Below are positions 60,857-64,000 of a stretch of 64,000 nt of DNA, in pieces. Origin of the DNA: an uncultured Flavobacteriaceae bacterium (GTDB taxonomy: Bacteria > Bacteroidota > Bacteroidia > Flavobacteriales > Flavobacteriaceae); NCBI GenBank assembly GCA_947487895.1, contig CANKYF010000004.1, positions 62,001 to 126,000 on the forward strand, in the 5' to 3' direction. The notes under the pieces are model-generated. The model saw nothing but the letters and a program-made list of their open reading frames with translations, was not told where the DNA came from and did no database searches. The translations under genes and the position numbers were made by a program. Position 1 is the stretch's first letter. The number at the start of each line of letters is the position of its first letter.

Positions 60857-63400
60857 TTACTCCATTTTAAGAGTTACAACCTTATTCTCATAACCTTCTG
60901 CTTTAACAGTTACATTAACTGTTCCTGCTTTTTTAGTAGACTGTAAAATCATTAAACATCTACCTTTAGCAGTAGTTAAACTATTAGATTGGAAATCTTG
61001 TACATTAGTCGCTGCTCCATTATCTACACCTAATAATTTAGCATCTCCTTCAACTTCAAACTCCACTTTAGCTTCTTTAGTTTGTACTGGTATTCCATCT
61101 TTATCTACAAGTTGTACTACAAAATGTGCTACATCATAAGCATCAGCAACTAAAGTTGTTTTATCAACATCTACTTCAATACCTACGGGCTCTGAAGCTG
61201 TTTTTAATTCTGCTACCACTTCTTGACCATCAAAACCTGCTCTTGCTGTTAATGTTCCTGCTTCAAAAGGCACTGCCCAACGGAATAATCGATCTGGACA
61301 TTCAGACATACTTCTTCTTCCTAAAGAGCGTCCATTTAATAATAGTTCTACAATTGTATGATTAGAACATACTTCTACAACTACCGTTTCCCCTTCTTTG
61401 TAATTCCAGTGCATATTTGAACCTCTCCAGTTAAAAGGATCACTATCTTCTGGTAGCTGTTGCCCTGATATTTTACTAGCATCAAATCCAGATTGTGCTA
61501 CAGGTAAAGTTCCAATAGAAATATGAGGTTCATTTACCCAAATACTTTTAAAGTAATTCCACCCTTGGTATTTAAATCCTGCTAAATCAAGAAGATCTCC
61601 CCAACCACTTTTTCCTGGCCAATCTCCATCTCTTTCACCTAAATAATCTATACCAGTCCACATGAAAATACTAAACACGCCTGGGTTTTCTAGAACATGT
61701 TTCCAATCATCCCAAGTTCCCGGGTTTTCATTAATGGTTATGTGTCTATCTGGCCAGTTTTTATTAGCCCAAGCAATGTCTGTATTTCTGTAACTAAACC
61801 CAGAAATATCTACAGCATCTGCATAACCACTTACCATACTTGTTTGAGGTACCACCATATTGGTTGTAATAACTCTTGTAGGATCTAATTCTCTAGTCCA
61901 TTTAGCTAATTTCTGAGCAGTCTCTGTTAAAATATACTCTCCTTTTTCGGCTTTATCGTAATTAGCTTTAATTTCTTCTGCAGTTAAAATAGGCTCGCTT
62001 CCCCAATAAGAACCTGAATTTTGAGGATCGTTTGGATCTTTCCAGTAACCTGTATTAAACCTATAATGAAGATAAGCCCACTCGATTTCATTACCTATAC
62101 TCCATTGAAAAACAGATGGATGATTTCTATCGCGTAACATAGTACGTGTTAAATCACTTTTAGCCCATTCTTGAAAATGCTCTACATAACCACGAGTTAT
62201 ATAATCTGAATGACGATCATGGAAGTTTTTACGTTTATCTTTAGCATAATCCCACTCATCAAAAAACTCATTTTGAACTAAAATTCCCATTTCATCACAT
62301 AAATCTAAAAACTCTTGAGAATATGGATTATGCGCTGTTCTAATGGCATTTACACCACATGCTTTTAATTTTTCAAATCTTCTTCTCCATACGCCTTTTG
62401 GAACTGCTGCACCAACTAAACCAGCAGCATGGTGAATACAAACTCCTTTAACATCTGTATTTACTTCGTTTAAATAAAAACCAGAATCTTTATCAAAACG
62501 TAAACTCCTAACACCAAATGGTGTAACATATTCATCTATAACTTTTCCTTCTTTAGAGATAGTAGTAATAGCTTTATACATATTTGGGTTTTCAGTATCC
62601 CAAAGTTTTGGATTTGCAAATGAAAAGTCTTGTTTAAAAACGTCTTTATTGTTTGCCGTAATTGTTAATTGATCTTCTTTTAAAGCAACTTGTTTTCCTT
62701 CTCCATCAACTATTTTTGTAGATAACGTAAAATCACTTTTTGCAGTTAATTGATTTTCTACAGTAGTTTCTAAATGCACTGAAGCTTCTTCTTTAGTAGC
62801 TACAGGTGTACTAATAAAAGTTCCCCAAATAGGAACGTGTAATTTATCTAAAGTGACTAACTTAACATTTCTGTAGATACCACTTCCTGTATACCAGCGC
62901 CCGTCAGCATATCTTGAATGATCTACATGTACTGTAAGGATGTTTTCTCCTGTTTCATTTAAGAAAGGGTTTAAATCAAAATACACTGGAGAATACCCAT
63001 AAGGGTTTATACCCAATTTTTTCCCATTTAACCAAAATGTAGCATTGTTATACACGCCATCAAAAAGTATGTAAATACTCTTTTCTTTTAAATCTGCTGG
63101 TGTTTCAAAATGTTTTTGATATATACCAACGCCTCCTGGTAAATATCCGGTACATCCTTCTAGACTTTCATCAAAAGACATTTCAACACTCCAATCGTGA
63201 GGTAATCTAACATCTCTCCAATCATCATCCTTTAATGGTACATTGGTTGGAAGAATTGTATCTTTTTGCAACTTAAATTTCCAATCGAAATTAAAGTCTG
63301 TTTCCCTATCTATAGATAGTTTAGTTGTAGTTGTTTTTTCTCCTCCACAAGAAAATAAACAAATAAAAAGTAGTAAAGTTGTAAAAATGCTCTTGTTCAT
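60857..63400 (-). CDS. Family 2 glycoside hydrolase (beta-galactosidase-like lipoprotein)
   Basis: An 847-residue lipoprotein (MNKSIFTTLLLFICLFSCGG, lipobox Cys18). The order of domains is: sugar-binding jelly roll (about 35-190), immunoglobulin-like domain (about 195-300), TIM barrel (about 300-600) with the acid/base Glu in WSIGNEIEW, then a DUF4982-like domain (MHWNYKEGETVVVEVCSNHT) and a C-terminal bacterial Ig-like domain (TLVADAYDVAHFVVQLVDKD). This matches exo-acting GH2 beta-galactosidases of Bacteroidota. The start at 63400 fits the signal peptide; an ATG at 63424 would add eight residues. Polysaccharide use is expected, but no SusCD pair is in sight. Confidence 0.9.
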   Translation of the reverse strand: MNKSIFTTLLLFICLFSCGGEKTTTTKLSIDRETDFNFDWKFKLQKDTILPTNVPLKDDDWRDVRLPHDWSVEMSFDESLEGCTGYLPGGVGIYQKHFETPADLKEKSIYILFDGVYNNATFWLNGKKLGINPYGYSPVYFDLNPFLNETGENILTVHVDHSRYADGRWYTGSGIYRNVKLVTLDKLHVPIWGTFISTPVATKEEASVHLETTVENQLTAKSDFTLSTKIVDGEGKQVALKEDQLTITANNKDVFKQDFSFANPKLWDTENPNMYKAITTISKEGKVIDEYVTPFGVRSLRFDKDSGFYLNEVNTDVKGVCIHHAAGLVGAAVPKGVWRRRFEKLKACGVNAIRTAHNPYSQEFLDLCDEMGILVQNEFFDEWDYAKDKRKNFHDRHSDYITRGYVEHFQEWAKSDLTRTMLRDRNHPSVFQWSIGNEIEWAYLHYRFNTGYWKDPNDPQNSGSYWGSEPILTAEEIKANYDKAEKGEYILTETAQKLAKWTRELDPTRVITTNMVVPQTSMVSGYADAVDISGFSYRNTDIAWANKNWPDRHITINENPGTWDDWKHVLENPGVFSIFMWTGIDYLGERDGDWPGKSGWGDLLDLAGFKYQGWNYFKSIWVNEPHISIGTLPVAQSGFDASKISGQQLPEDSDPFNWRGSNMHWNYKEGETVVVEVCSNHTIVELLLNGRSLGRRSMSECPDRLFRWAVPFEAGTLTARAGFDGQEVVAELKTASEPVGIEVDVDKTTLVADAYDVAHFVVQLVDKDGIPVQTKEAKVEFEVEGDAKLLGVDNGAATNVQDFQSNSLTTAKGRCLMILQSTKKAGTVNVTVKAEGYENKVVTLKME

Positions 63401-63424
63401 TCTAATAATTAATTTAAAACGCAA

Positions 63425-63438
63425 TTTAGTTAACTAAA
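63425..63438. promoter_or_regulatory. Perfect 14-bp palindrome upstream of the glycoside hydrolase
   Basis: TTTAGTTAACTAAA lies 25-38 bases before the ATG at 63400. A minus-strand TATTTTTG (63472 to 63465) could be the -7 element, which would place the palindrome within the leader. It may be a repressor site; the evidence is symmetry alone. Confidence 0.3.
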
Positions 63439-63472
63439 CTCGTTCTATTGTTATCAAAGTTTCACAAAAATA

Positions 63473-64000
63473 CATTGTAAAGTTTTAGTATAGTACTTTT
63501 TTATAGGGTTTAAAACCTAAAAAAACTCGTAAATAATACGCTCCCAAACAAATGGAACACTTTAACTATCTCTATCTCCGAGAAAAATATTTTTGCCTAT
63601 TCTAATATAAATTAAAATAATTGAGTTGATTTACCTCTTATTTTATTCCATATATCAAAATTCAATCTATATATATAACCTCCAGATACAAACTTATTTT
63701 AAAACAATTTTATTTAATCTAAATAACAGGTTTTGATTTAAAATAATACTAAAACTTAAGAATATATTTTTTAGTCTAATGCGAACCATATATCTTTTTT
63801 CAAGTAGTAATTTCTTAGCTGTTTTTTAGAGTAGTCGCTACTAACAATTATCTAGCTAACATCTTCCCGTAATATATAGTCTTTTTTACAAAACAAATCA
63901 TCACAGAAACTTTTAAACCAAGAACAAATACAACGCAACAACATAACTATCAACAACTTAACCCACAAACCAATATTAACGCAAATTTAACATTAAAAAC
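63473..64000. other. Intergenic tail of the window, no gene seen
   Basis: About 528 AT-rich bases upstream of the hydrolase gene. I find no convincing reading frame or RNA gene. It probably holds the hydrolase promoter. Confidence 0.45.

Noticed and set aside
1-64000. tRNA and rRNA genes
   Set aside because: I looked for the T-loop pattern GGTTCGAATCC with acceptor pairing and for rRNA-like text, and found nothing convincing. A dedicated scan such as tRNAscan-SE would settle it.

Overview
The window looks like a chromosomal segment of a marine-type member of the Flavobacteriia (Bacteroidota). It is AT-rich. Several promoters fit the Bacteroidota form (TTG, about 20 bases, TAnnTTTG). The gene content is typical of that class: FecR anti-sigma factor, many small lipoproteins, DUF3078, DUF4197, DUF4920, DUF1684, PorT-like barrels, paired GSII and GSIII glutamine synthetases, IcmF and an M56/BlaI pair. 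No rRNA, tRNA, CRISPR array, prophage or conventional insertion sequence was seen.

Layout. 1-2.1 kb: start of a secreted protein, a FecR anti-sigma factor and a divergent ECF sigma factor. 2.4-5.9 kb: a LuxR/NarL-type response regulator and TPR histidine kinase, plus a 55-residue lipoprotein whose promoter has three TACCC boxes upstream. 6.2-8.9 kb: a secreted protein with 13 tandem coiled-coil repeats and a small membrane protein. 9.0-11.1 kb: two rhodaneses and two thioredoxin-fold proteins. 11.15-19.85 kb: a complete trp operon (leader peptide and attenuator, trpE, G, D, C, an in-frame trpF-trpB fusion, trpA), then DUF805 and trmL. 19.8-25.3 kb: epimerase, mnmD, DUF4920, ilvE, a MazG-like protein and a lipoprotein. 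25.5-29.1 kb: a decayed gene, SRPBCC/GyrI-like protein, crcB, and a cassette-like stretch of unusual genes between long palindromes. 29.1-34.3 kb: lipoproteins, an MFS transporter, a VOC protein and an Lrp regulator between two related helical proteins. 34.4-46.2 kb: icmF, purU, OmpA, thioredoxin/TIGR03435, DUF4197, a metal-receptor protein, pyrF and prfA. 46.3-55 kb: a tiny membrane protein with an ABC ATPase, an orphan B12-RNR C-terminal domain, DUF3078, purM, a sterol-desaturase-like protein and divergent glutamine synthetases. 55-64 kb: Na/Ca exchanger, BlaI/M56 pair, a 50-residue conserved protein, mocA-xdhC and a family 2 glycoside hydrolase.

The most striking part is the trp operon. 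It is controlled by a textbook ribosome-stalling attenuator: a 20-codon leader peptide with three tandem Trp codons and alternative hairpins. Almost every spacer in it has been colonised by repeats. Two similar 350-bp units, each a small GIY-YIG endonuclease gene between short palindromes, sit between the attenuator and trpE and between trpB and trpA. A gene-less palindromic composite lies between trpG and trpD. Heptamer arrays fill trpE-trpG and trpD-trpC. One GIY-YIG unit has identical 23-bp ends. The other has ends that differ by compensatory base-pair changes, so the hairpin itself seems to be what is kept. I regard palindrome plus GIY-YIG nuclease as the best candidate for an under-described mobile system here.

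A second palindromic repeat family (GTCATTC...TCGAAGTG) has entered protein-coding genes in frame, in mnmD and icmF in opposite orientations, and lies at both ends of pyrF. All functional calls come from reading the sequence and from memory of families; no search was run.
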